A DNA stretch of 64,000 bases from Pirellula sp. (GTDB lineage Bacteria; Planctomycetota; Planctomycetia; Pirellulales; PNKZ01). The DNA is taken from positions 186,001 through 250,000 of the forward strand of contig PNKZ01000004.1 in the NCBI GenBank assembly GCA_013822735.1, in the 5' to 3' direction. Positions 8,536 to 17,535 of this stretch are shown here, in pieces; the stretch's first letter is position 1; every line of letters begins with the position of its first letter. The position numbers were made by a program, and so were the translations under genes. The notes under the pieces were generated by a model, which saw only the letters and a list, made by a program, of their open reading frames with translations, did not search any database and was not told the DNA's origin.

Positions 8536-9582
8536 ATGAGCGAAGCTGCGACGCCGAACTCGGCACACACCTCCGGACGACGACGCCTGCAGGCAATCCT
8601 CACCGCGTTGGGACCATTATTGGCGTTGGTCGTCGTGCTCATCGCCTTCGGCATCGCCGACAAGTATCAGCGAGGCGACCGCGCAGCATTCCTAAGCGTC
8701 AATAACATTCGCAATATCAGCGAGCAGACCGTCGTCGTCGCCATGGCGGCGCTCGGCATGACGATCATCATTATCGCCGGCGGCATCGATTTAGCCGCGG
8801 GTACCGCTTTAGCTCTCGCATCGACGACGCTCGCTTGGTGCCTGAAGAACGATTACGGCGTAGCCGTCGGTCTCGTTGCAGCACTCGGCGTCGGCGCGCT
8901 CACCGGTCTCATCAACGGTACGCTCACCAGCTTGCTCGGCGTAGTGCCGTTTATCATCACGCTCGGCACGATGACCATCTACCAAGGCGTGGCCAAGCTC
9001 ATTGCCAATGAAACGACCGTGCAGCCGGCCTTCGCGCAGGTGCCCGAGTGGCTGCCGAATCTCACGTTTTCGCCCGTGAAGCCGCAATGGCTGATCTATC
9101 CCCTGTTGCCGAACTTTTCGACGAGTGTCTGGATTGTCGCCGCAGTGGCCGTGCTGATGGCGGCCATGCTGAAGTACACGATCTTCGGTCGCTACATTTT
9201 TGCGGTCGGCTCGAACGAAGCGACGGCGCGACTCTGCGGCATCAACGTTCGTTTGGTCAAGATCGGCGTCTACACGTTGGCCGGACTCTTCGTCGGCGCG
9301 GCGGGTATCCTGCAGTTCACGCGACTCACGAGCGGCGACCCCACCGGCGGCGTCGGGCTGGAACTTAAGATTATTGCAGCGGTGGTCATCGGCGGCGGCA
9401 GCCTCAGCGGCGGTCGCGGGAGTATTCTCGGCACAATCGCCGGCGCGGCGATCATGGTCGTGATCGCTTCCGGCTGTAATATTCTCGGCATTTCCAACTC
9501 GATTCAAGACATCGTCATCGGCACGATCATCATCGCCGCAGTCACGCTCGACCAATTTCGCCAGCGACGTTTGGCAAGTTGA
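8536..9582 (+). CDS. Sugar ABC transporter permease (RbsC family)
   Basis: 348 residues, very hydrophobic, about eight to ten membrane segments. Family landmarks include MAALGMTIIIIAGGIDLAAG in the first half, TLGTMTIYQGVAKLI, FAVGSNEATARLCGINV, and the conserved GGGSLSGGRGSILGTIAGA near the end. It begins 3 bases after the ATPase stop. Its stop overlaps possible upstream starts of the decarboxylase gene, so all four genes are probably one transcript. Confidence 0.95.
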   Translation: MSEAATPNSAHTSGRRRLQAILTALGPLLALVVVLIAFGIADKYQRGDRAAFLSVNNIRNISEQTVVVAMAALGMTIIIIAGGIDLAAGTALALASTTLAWCLKNDYGVAVGLVAALGVGALTGLINGTLTSLLGVVPFIITLGTMTIYQGVAKLIANETTVQPAFAQVPEWLPNLTFSPVKPQWLIYPLLPNFSTSVWIVAAVAVLMAAMLKYTIFGRYIFAVGSNEATARLCGINVRLVKIGVYTLAGLFVGAAGILQFTRLTSGDPTGGVGLELKIIAAVVIGGGSLSGGRGSILGTIAGAAIMVVIASGCNILGISNSIQDIVIGTIIIAAVTLDQFRQRRLAS

Positions 9583-9608
9583 CCTACTTCGTGGAGTCCG
9601 CACGCCCC

Positions 9609-11261
9609 ATGTCTCCGCGTTACCGACAACTGCTCGAAGACCTCCGACGTCAGTTTCCGCAGCCGGTATCCGATCCGGTGCATGACGCGTATTTCGTCTT
9701 CACCATTTTGCGTGCCTTAGATCAGGTCGACGCGCTCAAGTCGCAGATGCCGATGCTTGGCGCTCCGCGCGAGCCCGACTATGCCGAAGCCGTCGCCGCG
9801 CGGCTGGCGCCCGAAGGCCGGAGCTTGGAAGCCACGGTGCCGCAGCTGGTCGCACAATTGCAAGGAATGTTTTTGTGGGGGCATCCGCAAAGCCAAGTCA
9901 ACGTCATCACGCATCCGTCGATCGCCGGAATCATCGGCGTGCTGCTGGCTTCGACGTACAACCCAAACCTATGCAGCGACGAAAGCGGGCGAGGGTTTTC
10001 CGAAGCGGAAGTCAAAGCTTCGTCCATGGCGTCGGCCTTGGTCGGCTACGATCCGGCCCGATCGGGTGGCGTGTTCACGTTCGGCGGCACGGGCTGCTTG
10101 CTGTACGGAATGAAGATCGGCTTGGAAAAGGCGGTGCCCGGTGCGATGCGGCGCGGCGTGCGCGAGCCGGTGGTTGTGCTCGCTTCGGAACATTGCCACT
10201 ATGCCGTGCTCAATGCGGCCGGCTGGCTCGGCATCGGACAAGAGTCCGTCGTGCGCGTATCAACGCATCTCGACAACTCCCTGAAGATCGACGCTCTTGC
10301 CGCGGCTGCACGCCAAGCGCTGGGCGAGGGAAAGCGTATTGCTGCGATCGTAGCCACGATGGGCTCGACCGATGCTTTTGGAATCGACGACCTCCGGGCC
10401 GTACGCACGCTGCGCGATAATCTCGTCCGCGAGTTCGAGCTCGACTACACGCCGCACATCCATGCCGACGCCGTCATCGGCTGGGCTTGGAGCGTGTTCA
10501 ACGATTACGACTTCACCGCTAATCTGCTCGGCTTCCGTGGCCGCACGGTGCGAGCTCTGGCGCTGGCTCACAACCGCTTGCAGCACCTACGTCTGGCCGA
10601 TTCAATCGGCATCGACTTCCACAAGACCGGCTACGCGCCGTACATTTCGTCGCTCTTTCTTGTGCGGGAAGCGGCCGACTTCGGCACGATCGCTCGCGAC
10701 CGCGATTCGATGCCGTATCTCTATCAATCGGGCACGCATCATCCCGGCATGTACACGCTGGAAACCAGCCGTAGCGGCACCGGCCCCATGGCAGCCTTGG
10801 CGACGATGCTCATGCTGGGCCGCGAAGGTTTCCAAACGCTTTTGGGCCACATCGTCGAAATGGCGGAAGTATTGCGTGAGGGGCTAGAAGCACACCCGGA
10901 CCTCACGGTGCTCAACGGCGACAACGTCGGGCCCGTGACGCTCTTTCGCGTGTATCCGCCGGGGGTCGACACATTTACCGTGAAAGATCGCGAACGATCG
11001 GACCCGAGCTTCCAAACCAAGGTTGAGGAATACAATCGGCTCAATCGCCGCGTATTTGAGCGCGTAAATGCCGAGGCGCTGGCCGGCGGCGGCGTCGTAA
11101 TTTCAATGACCGACTGCTATCGCCACACGGATCACGGCATTCCGATCGCCGCTTTGAAGTCGTACGTCCTCTCGCCGTTTACGGAAGAAGACCGAATGCG
11201 ATCGATCATCGATCACGTGCTCGCCGCGCGCGACGAAGTGCTTGGCCGCGACTACGACTAG
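9609..11261 (+). CDS. PLP-dependent decarboxylase (group II amino-acid decarboxylase family)
   Basis: About 550 residues from ATG 9609; a TTG at 9579 and GTG at 9591 are in frame but less likely (a GGAG lies at 9593-9596). The fold type I core is visible: TFGGTGCLLYGMKIGL for phosphate binding, SEHCHYAVLNAAGWLGIG with the ring-stacking His, HADAVIGWAW with the pyridine-N Asp, and DFHKTGYAPY with the Schiff-base Lys339. The family includes glutamate, diaminobutyrate and aspartate 1-decarboxylases (PanP is about this length); which amino acid is used is not decidable here. Position directly behind a sugar-type ABC importer hints that the operon serves one nutrient, but this link is inference. 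Confidence 0.85.
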   Translation: MSPRYRQLLEDLRRQFPQPVSDPVHDAYFVFTILRALDQVDALKSQMPMLGAPREPDYAEAVAARLAPEGRSLEATVPQLVAQLQGMFLWGHPQSQVNVITHPSIAGIIGVLLASTYNPNLCSDESGRGFSEAEVKASSMASALVGYDPARSGGVFTFGGTGCLLYGMKIGLEKAVPGAMRRGVREPVVVLASEHCHYAVLNAAGWLGIGQESVVRVSTHLDNSLKIDALAAAARQALGEGKRIAAIVATMGSTDAFGIDDLRAVRTLRDNLVREFELDYTPHIHADAVIGWAWSVFNDYDFTANLLGFRGRTVRALALAHNRLQHLRLADSIGIDFHKTGYAPYISSLFLVREAADFGTIARDRDSMPYLYQSGTHHPGMYTLETSRSGTGPMAALATMLMLGREGFQTLLGHIVEMAEVLREGLEAHPDLTVLNGDNVGPVTLFRVYPPGVDTFTVKDRERSDPSFQTKVEEYNRLNRRVFERVNAEALAGGGVVISMTDCYRHTDHGIPIAALKSYVLSPFTEEDRMRSIIDHVLAARDEVLGRDYD

Positions 11262-11284
11262 CAATACAGCTGAGGTTGGCTGCG

Positions 11285-12727
11285 CTACTCCGGAATAATC
11301 TCGTAGCACACCAAGCGATCTTTGCCGCGCACATACATCAGGCCGTGAGCGATCGTGGGCGCCGCCCAGGCCGGGTAAGCCAAGAGTCTGACGGGACCGA
11401 GGCCCGACGGATCTTCGCCCCCTTCCGGCCGCACGGGCGTGAAACGGGACACGACATCGAACTTCTCCGGGTTCACCTTCAGCAGCAGCAATTCGCCGTA
11501 TTCGGTAAGACATACAAAGTGCCCGTCGACGTAGGTCAGCGAAGCCCGCGAGAGATCCGGTTCCGACCATTTCACTTCGCCGGTCGCCAACGACACGCAA
11601 CGGAGTTCCGCATTATTGGAATGGCGACCGCTCGAGCCGTAGAGGAAGCCGTTGATCTCAACGGCGGTGTTCCAATGGGTTTGCATCCGTTTGTCGCGAC
11701 GGCTTTGCTCGTCGCTCCAGACGACGTCGTAACCGCCAGGCCGCACTTTCAGCAGCGCACTGCCGGGACCGTACGTTTCTGAGATGAATACCAGGTCGCC
11801 GGCCGTCACGGCATTGGACGCGTTGACGCTTTCCAGAATAGGAGCACGCCAGGGGAACTGAAAATCTTGCTTGCCGGTGGTCGGATCAAACGCGAACAGC
11901 CCCGAACGCGCGAACTGGAAACACCAGCGACGGCCGCCGATCGTCGTGACGCGCGGCACCGCATAACTTGCTAAATCATCGCCGACGCGATATCGGACCT
12001 GACCTGTGCGTTTGTCGAACGCCACGATTGCCGTGCCGTTGGGCTTTACTAAGTCGAGCGCGCCGGGGGGAACTAAACGGCTTTCCGGCGGGCTGCCGCC
12101 GACATGAACCAGCAGCAAGTCCCCTTCGACCACCGGCGTGCTGCCGACGCCGAAAAAATTCGTGATAACGCCGAACTCGCGGCCAGTATCAACCTTCCAC
12201 ACGAGCTTGCCGTCGACGGCACGAACACAGTGCAGCATTCCTTCGGCGCCGTAAATGTAGACACGATCGCCGTCGACGACCGGCATGCAGCGCGGGCCGT
12301 TGTCGTAGCCGTAGAGGTCTTCGTAGGCTGTCGGATATTCAAACCTCCACAGTTCCGCCATGGTCGCGGCGTTTTGGCAAGTCAGACGAGCCATGTCTCC
12401 GTGGCGATCGAATTGAAACAGCCGCCCACGACTGATCGCCGGCATGCCGTAACCGGTGCCGACGCGTTGTTGCCATACGAGCCGTGGCCCGGATGCCGGC
12501 CAAGGGGAGATCAGCCCGCGTTCTTGCGACTTGCCGTCGCCGGTCGGGCCGAGAAAACCTTCCCAATCGCTTCCCTTGGTTCGCACAGAGAGATCCGGAG
12601 GCGGCGTATCCGTCGCGGCAGTCGCGGTGTCTTGGGAAAACGCGATATGCAACTCGACGCCCGCAACTAGGCACAGTATTGCCGCCGTGAATGACGACGC
12701 GCACCGCCGATTCGAACTGTTTCGCAT
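11285..12727 (-). CDS. Exported PQQ-like beta-propeller repeat protein
   Basis: About 480 residues from ATG 12727 (GGAG 6 bases upstream); a GTG at 12754 is possible. A signal peptide covers about the first 30 residues. The rest is a run of propeller blades with the alternating pattern of PQQ-like repeats, such as VVDGDRVYIYGAEGMLHCVRA followed by DGKLVWKVDTG, and TPVVEGDLLLVHVGG. Such proteins are abundant in planctomycetes and usually lie outside the cytoplasm; most have no proven catalytic role and may be scaffolds. An enzyme (quinoprotein) function is not supported by any visible ligand motif. It is divergent from arfB. Confidence 0.8.
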   Translation of the reverse strand: MRNSSNRRCASSFTAAILCLVAGVELHIAFSQDTATAATDTPPPDLSVRTKGSDWEGFLGPTGDGKSQERGLISPWPASGPRLVWQQRVGTGYGMPAISRGRLFQFDRHGDMARLTCQNAATMAELWRFEYPTAYEDLYGYDNGPRCMPVVDGDRVYIYGAEGMLHCVRAVDGKLVWKVDTGREFGVITNFFGVGSTPVVEGDLLLVHVGGSPPESRLVPPGALDLVKPNGTAIVAFDKRTGQVRYRVGDDLASYAVPRVTTIGGRRWCFQFARSGLFAFDPTTGKQDFQFPWRAPILESVNASNAVTAGDLVFISETYGPGSALLKVRPGGYDVVWSDEQSRRDKRMQTHWNTAVEINGFLYGSSGRHSNNAELRCVSLATGEVKWSEPDLSRASLTYVDGHFVCLTEYGELLLLKVNPEKFDVVSRFTPVRPEGGEDPSGLGPVRLLAYPAWAAPTIAHGLMYVRGKDRLVCYEIIPE

Positions 12728-12846
12728 CTTCCGCTCCGCGAACCATTTGCTCACTTACATCGTCTTCCGACGACCGTTCGTATACTATAGCAATCGCCCG
12801 GCCGCCGCGCGCCGGGGCCGCTAAAGACCTCGCAAAGCCGATTTCC

Positions 12847-13263
12847 ATGCTCGACGTCGCTCCGCACATTCAAATTCCGCTGGAGGAATTCACGTTCACG
12901 TATGCGCGCAGCTCCGGTCCGGGCGGGCAAAATGTGAACAAGGTGAACTCCAAGGCAGTGATGCGCTGGAACCCGACCACGAGCCCCAGCTTGCCGGAAG
13001 GCGTGCGAGCTCGGTTCTTGACGCAGTACGCTTCGCGATTGACCAACGACGGCGAACTCGTGATGACGAGCGAGCGGCACCGCGACCAGCCTAGCAATAT
13101 TGAAGATTGCTACGAAAAGGTTCGCGAGATGCTGCTGGCGGTGGCCAAGGCCCCCAAGAAGCGACGCCCCACGAAGCCGAGCAAGGCCTCGAAGCAACGC
13201 CGACTCGACAGCAAGAAGCGCGATAGTAACAAGAAGCAAAATCGCCGCGGCTGGAGCGAGTAG
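12847..13263 (+). CDS. arfB: Peptidyl-tRNA hydrolase ArfB (ribosome rescue, YaeJ family)
   Basis: 138 residues from ATG 12847; the open frame extends further upstream but the family begins here. ArfB enters the A site of ribosomes stalled without a stop codon and frees the peptide. The catalytic GGQ is in YARSSGPGGQNVNKVNSKA near residue 26, followed by the conserved Asn-Val-Asn-Lys segment. The C-terminal tail after residue 105 is Lys/Arg-rich (KKRRPTKPSKASKQRR), as needed to bind the empty mRNA channel. The length (about 140) and single domain rule out RF1/RF2. It is monocistronic, with a TATACT possible -10 at 12781-12786. Confidence 0.92.
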   Translation: MLDVAPHIQIPLEEFTFTYARSSGPGGQNVNKVNSKAVMRWNPTTSPSLPEGVRARFLTQYASRLTNDGELVMTSERHRDQPSNIEDCYEKVREMLLAVAKAPKKRRPTKPSKASKQRRLDSKKRDSNKKQNRRGWSE

Positions 13264-13283
13264 TTCACTTACCGCGATGGCTG

Positions 13284-13967
13284 CTAATGCTTGATTGCCG
13301 CGGCCAAACGCCCCAGCGCTTTCTCAATACCGTCGTGCGTGCCGAATACGGCCGAACCCGCCACGAGCACGTCGGCTCCCGCTGAAACGCAATCGGCGGC
13401 CGTTTGCGGATCAACGCCGCCGTCGACCTCGAGCTCGCAGCCCAAATTCGTTTCGTGGATCATCATCCGCAGCCGCTGGATTTTCGGCAGCATCGAGCGA
13501 ATGAACTTCTGACCGCCGAAGCCGGGGTTCACCGTCATAAGTAGCACGATATCGACATCGCCAAGGATCTCTTCCAGCACATTCAGCGACGTTGCGGGAT
13601 TGAGCACGACGCCGGCCTTCACGCCGAGCGACTTAATTCGCTGAACCGTGCGATGCAAATGGCGAGCACCTTCTGCATGCACTAGCAAGCTCGTCGCACC
13701 CGACGCGACGAACTCTTCGAGGTACCGCTCCGGCGCTTCGATCATCAGATGGGTTTCGAGCGGCAGCCGCGTGACCTTTGCGAGCGATTTCAAGATCGGC
13801 ATTCCGAAGCTGATGTTCGGGACGAACATGCCGTCCATAACGTCGATATGCAGCCGATCGACCCCCGAAGCGGCGGCGAACTTTTCAACTTCCGCAACCT
13901 CCTCACCGAGGCGAGTGAAATCGGCCGCGAGAATCGACGGTGCCAGCTTGACGTGAGATTCGCTCAT
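13284..13967 (-). CDS. rpe: Ribulose-phosphate 3-epimerase
   Basis: 227 residues from ATG 13967. Interconverts ribulose-5-phosphate and xylulose-5-phosphate in the pentose phosphate pathway. The TIM-barrel landmarks are LAPSILAADFTRLGEEV at the start, LHIDVMDGMFVPNISFG with metal-binding His and Asp, ETHLMIEAPERYL, MTVNPGFGGQKFI, and the second catalytic Asp in LEVDGGVDPQTA. It is last in a minus-strand row pgi-rpiA-pgl-rpe. A TATAGT on the minus strand near 14026-14031 could give it an extra promoter. Confidence 0.97.
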   Translation of the reverse strand: MSESHVKLAPSILAADFTRLGEEVAEVEKFAAASGVDRLHIDVMDGMFVPNISFGMPILKSLAKVTRLPLETHLMIEAPERYLEEFVASGATSLLVHAEGARHLHRTVQRIKSLGVKAGVVLNPATSLNVLEEILGDVDIVLLMTVNPGFGGQKFIRSMLPKIQRLRMMIHETNLGCELEVDGGVDPQTAADCVSAGADVLVAGSAVFGTHDGIEKALGRLAAAIKH

Positions 13968-14031
13968 TCCTAATCCATCGCCGATTCGAAAGGGGGACAA
14001 AAGCCCGAGGCGGGCGATCGACAACTATACC

Positions 14032-14778
14032 TTATTGTTCCAACTGGCTGGCGGCGGCCCGATCCACGTACCAGAGCAGTTCGCCGCCGCTCGGCTTGAT
14101 CATCTGACTGGGCAAGCGTTTGGGTTCGTTTCGACCGTGCAAGACGTCGCGCAAGACTTTTGCTTTGCCGACGCCCGTTACCAAGAACAGCACGCACGAC
14201 GCGGCATTGAGTACGAGCGCCGTCAGGGTGTAGCGACGCGTGTTGAGCTGCGGCACGTCGTTGGCCGCGACCCAGCGTTTTCGCACGTTCAGCGCCGAAG
14301 TAAACGGAAACAGCGAAGCGGTGTGTCCATCACTTCCCATACCGAGCAGCACCAAATCAAAGCTCGGCGGCGGGCCGTCGGCCGGAACGTCGAAAACTTT
14401 CGACAATTCCTTTTGATACTCGTTTGCCGCCTGTTCCGGTCGTTCGCTCTCGCCGAGGATTCGATGCACGCGCTCGTCGGCCACGTTCAAGACGTCGAAC
14501 AGCGACTCGCGCGCCAGCCGATAGTTCGAATCGGGATCTTCGGGCCCGACGGACCGCTCATCGCCGAAAAACCATTCCACCTTCTGCCAATCTACCTGAT
14601 TGCGATACGGCTCGGCTGTGAGTCGCGCGTAAAGACCTCGCGGCGTAGAACCACCGCTGAGTGCGACGGTAAATCGACCGCGCGCCGTGATCGCTTGTTC
14701 GGCCGCGTCGACGAACTTCGTCGCCGCGCCGTCAAACAGCGCCGTTTCGGTATCGAATACGCTCAGTGTGCCGTTCAT
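14032..14778 (-). CDS. pgl: 6-phosphogluconolactonase
   Basis: 248 residues of the DevB/SOL family, which hydrolyses 6-phosphogluconolactone to 6-phosphogluconate. Landmarks are FTVALSGGSTPRGLYARL for phosphate binding, VEWFFGDERSVGPEDPDSNYRLA, FDLVLLGMGSDGHTASLFP with the catalytic His, and the C-terminal basic patch with FLVTGVGKA. It sits between rpiA (57 bases upstream) and rpe (64 bases downstream) in the same direction. No glucose-6-phosphate dehydrogenase gene is in the window, although its product is this enzyme's substrate. Confidence 0.95.
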   Translation of the reverse strand: MNGTLSVFDTETALFDGAATKFVDAAEQAITARGRFTVALSGGSTPRGLYARLTAEPYRNQVDWQKVEWFFGDERSVGPEDPDSNYRLARESLFDVLNVADERVHRILGESERPEQAANEYQKELSKVFDVPADGPPPSFDLVLLGMGSDGHTASLFPFTSALNVRKRWVAANDVPQLNTRRYTLTALVLNAASCVLFLVTGVGKAKVLRDVLHGRNEPKRLPSQMIKPSGGELLWYVDRAAASQLEQ

Positions 14779-14835
14779 GGAGTGCGACTCTCAACGATGG
14801 ATGGAGGGCGGGCAAACTTCCTAGCGATTCAGGCG

Positions 14836-15522
14836 TCACAGCTTGCCGTGCGGACGGCGAAGTTCTTGGGTCATGCGAAATGTTTCGTCGTCGCCGACCA
14901 ACACCGTATCCGCCATTCCGAGAAAGAGCCCCGTATCAACGACACCGGGAATGGCTTGCAACTTCTGCTGTAAACCCAAAACGTCAGACATCGGGGCGAC
15001 TGCGACGTCGAGAATATAGTTGCCGTTGTCGCTCACGAATGGTCGGCCGTCAGTCTCGAACACTCGGCCGTCGTAGCCCAATCGGCGGACGTGGTAAAGC
15101 ACGGTCGCCGCTGCAAACGGCACCACTTCCACAGGCAGCTTGCCGCGCGTTCCCAAGCGAGGAGTCATCTTTTCACTTCCCACCACGATGACCAGTCGTT
15201 TGGAAACACTGGCGACGACCTTCTCGCGAACCAGCGCTCGGCCGTAACCCTTAATCAGGTCCAGGTTCGGGTCGACCTCATCCGCGCCGTCAACGGTAAG
15301 ATCAAGCGGCATGACTTCCGCTAGAGGCAGCGGCGACAGTCCCGACCGACGTGCCAATTCTGCCGTTGCTTCCGAAGTGGCAGTAGTGCGTACGCGCAGG
15401 CCGTTCCGCACGCGCTCGCCGAGTAGTTCGGTAAAACGATTTGCCGCTCGTCCGGAGCCGAGACCGACGGCCATACCGTCGCTCACAAACTCCAGCGCTC
15501 GTTCAAAAATCGTTCCATTCAT
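14836..15522 (-). CDS. rpiA: Ribose-5-phosphate isomerase A
   Basis: 228 residues, usual for RpiA, which interconverts ribose-5-phosphate and ribulose-5-phosphate. Visible are AVGLGSGRAANRFTELL (the family's GTGSTA phosphate loop, here GLGSGRA), LDLTVDGADEVDPNLDLIKG with the catalytic Asp/Glu pair, REKVVASVSKRLVIVVGSEK, and PVEVVPFA. The usual KGGGGAL loop reads KGYGRAL, an odd substitution beside the catalytic lysine that deserves checking. It lies between pgi and pgl and is probably co-transcribed with them. Confidence 0.95.
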   Translation of the reverse strand: MNGTIFERALEFVSDGMAVGLGSGRAANRFTELLGERVRNGLRVRTTATSEATAELARRSGLSPLPLAEVMPLDLTVDGADEVDPNLDLIKGYGRALVREKVVASVSKRLVIVVGSEKMTPRLGTRGKLPVEVVPFAAATVLYHVRRLGYDGRVFETDGRPFVSDNGNYILDVAVAPMSDVLGLQQKLQAIPGVVDTGLFLGMADTVLVGDDETFRMTQELRRPHGKL

Positions 15523-15587
15523 CCCGAACCCGCCCTTGTTCGAAACTTACTCAGAAACACGAACCGACGATCGCGCAGATCGCCACG

Positions 15588-17333
15588 TTACGCCAAGGCT
15601 GCTTCGACCCAGCCGCGCAATTGCTTAAGATCGGCCGCCACATCGGCGCCGAGATGCACACGAAGAATGCGCCGGTCGCGTTCGGCCAGCACGGCGAAAT
15701 CTCCCTGAGCTTGAGCCGCCTTCAACACGCCGAACGTATACTTCTGCCCGGGAATCGGCAGGTCTTCTGCGTCGTCCGACGTAATCTGTAAGAACACGCC
15801 GTTGTTCGGGCCCCCTTTGTGCAGTTGGCCGGTCGAATGCAGAAACCGCGGGCCGTAACCGACGGTCGTCGCCACTTGCTTGGCATTGCGCACGCCGTTT
15901 CGCATCGCCTGCAAATCCGTATCGTACGCATCGATCATCTCGATGTATGCGTTGATGGCGAAGTAGTCCCCTGCTCCGATGCGGCTCAGATGCGCTTTCA
16001 CAAGTGCCGCGGCCGAAGCTCCCGGGCCGGCAGCTTCTTGCAAGGCCTTGGCATTCGTCGGATCGGTGTAGATTCGCACGCTGCCTTCGGTGAGGATCGG
16101 CTCGTCGCTCGGCAAGCTACCGGACTGCTCATACGTTTCCATCAACGAACGCGCAACGATCTTCGCGCTCTCGACGTCGGGTTGGTCGAACGGATTGATG
16201 CCCAGCACCGCCCCGGCGGCCGCGGTCGCCATTTCCCAGCGGAAGAATTCTTGACCCAGGTGCAGCGTCGTCGGCACGTCGATAGTAATTACCGGATGGC
16301 CCGCAGCGCGCAGCTTCTCCACCGCCGCATCCTGTGATGCGTCAGGCTTTTCGGAGAGGCGCGAATAAACGAACACCCGATCATTGCCGTAGACCGTCGG
16401 CTCCGAGAGCCGTTCGCCGTCGACCGGCACGATTCCCTTGCCATGCTTGCCGGTGCTTTCTGCAATGAGTTGTTCGAGCCACGCCCCGAGGCCGGATATT
16501 CCTGGAGACGCAATCACCGTCAACTTGTCACGACCGGCCTTCGCCAGCACGCCCAACGCGATGCCGAGCAGCACGCCGGGGTTGTTTTTCGCGGCGACAT
16601 CGGCGGCGCACGCCTTCACCATCACGTGCGCACATTTCAGGAAGCCGACAGCGTCAATACCGGCTGACGCCGCGGGAATCATGCCGAAATTCGAAAGTGC
16701 CGAGAACCGCCCACCGATTTCCGGTAGACCGTAGTAGATGGTGCGAAACTTATCGGCCTCGGCGATCTTCTGCATCTTCGTGCCGGGGTCGGTCACGGTG
16801 ATGAAATGCTTACCTGCTCCGCCGAGACCCAGCGACTCTGCGGCCCGATCGAAGAAGTATTGCTTAAACGAGTTCGGCTCAATGGTTCCGCCCGACTTCG
16901 AAGCGACGACGAACAACGAACTCTTTGTTTCAAGTTTCTTATCCAACGCTCGAACTTGTGCCGGTACGGTCGAATCGAGCACCAGCAGTCGCGGATGCCC
17001 CGCCTTTTCGCCGAAAGTACGAGCCATCACTTCCGGGCACAAGCTGGAGCCTCCCATGCCGAGCACGACGACGTTATGGAACGGCGCCCCAGCATTGCCG
17101 CCGGCCGCATCCTGCGCGGCACTTTGCAAGTGCGCCGTGTCTTTGAGTTGGATGTCGACGATATCCAGCCACGCCATCCAGCGTGCTTCATCCGCGCCCG
17201 AGAACAGCGACGCGTCGCGCCGCCAAAGCTTGCCGACGTTGCCGGCTGCGTCCCAAGCCTGAACCACGGCATCGACGTCCGACGAGTAGCGCCCTAGCGA
17301 CAAAGATTGCGACGCGAGTGGATATTCGGCCAT
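15588..17333 (-). CDS. pgi: Glucose-6-phosphate isomerase (type related to transaldolase-Pgi fusions)
   Basis: About 581 residues from ATG 17333 (another ATG is 3 codons upstream). The protein has the SIS-domain isomerase fold: VVLGMGGSSLCPEVMARTFG, SLFVVASKSGGTIEPNS, HFITVTDPGTKMQKIAE, IYYGLPEIGGRFSALSNFGM and GKHGKGIVPVDGERL. The opening (LSLGRYSSDVDAVVQAWD, LWRRDASLF) resembles the isomerase half of bifunctional transaldolase/glucose-6-phosphate isomerase proteins, but the transaldolase half is absent. It heads the row pgi-rpiA-pgl-rpe. Upstream, a small ACCGC-GAAAAA-GCGGT hairpin lies at 17369-17384, possibly in its leader. Confidence 0.93.
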   Translation of the reverse strand: MAEYPLASQSLSLGRYSSDVDAVVQAWDAAGNVGKLWRRDASLFSGADEARWMAWLDIVDIQLKDTAHLQSAAQDAAGGNAGAPFHNVVVLGMGGSSLCPEVMARTFGEKAGHPRLLVLDSTVPAQVRALDKKLETKSSLFVVASKSGGTIEPNSFKQYFFDRAAESLGLGGAGKHFITVTDPGTKMQKIAEADKFRTIYYGLPEIGGRFSALSNFGMIPAASAGIDAVGFLKCAHVMVKACAADVAAKNNPGVLLGIALGVLAKAGRDKLTVIASPGISGLGAWLEQLIAESTGKHGKGIVPVDGERLSEPTVYGNDRVFVYSRLSEKPDASQDAAVEKLRAAGHPVITIDVPTTLHLGQEFFRWEMATAAAGAVLGINPFDQPDVESAKIVARSLMETYEQSGSLPSDEPILTEGSVRIYTDPTNAKALQEAAGPGASAAALVKAHLSRIGAGDYFAINAYIEMIDAYDTDLQAMRNGVRNAKQVATTVGYGPRFLHSTGQLHKGGPNNGVFLQITSDDAEDLPIPGQKYTFGVLKAAQAQGDFAVLAERDRRILRVHLGADVAADLKQLRGWVEAALA

Positions 17334-17473
17334 GGCCGGCATTCTCGGGGGGTGATGACAAGAGAAAAACCGCGAAAAAGCGGTGTTATGGGGAAGCCCA
17401 AACTCTTCCGCGGGCGAGCCGGTATCATAAGTTTTCCCCGTCGTGCCAACAAGCAGCCGAAGAGATTGGCACG

Positions 17474-17479
17474 TATAAT
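17474..17479 (+). promoter_or_regulatory. Possible -10 element of the GH13 gene
   Basis: A perfect TATAAT lies 57 bases before the ATG at 17536 in the divergent gap between pgi and this gene. No good -35 is seen at 16-18 bases upstream, so the call rests on the -10 alone. Confidence 0.35.
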
Positions 17480-17535
17480 CGAATGCTGCACTCGAAGATT
17501 GTCGCGCTTCCGTAAAGGACGCGCTTCCTGGCGAG

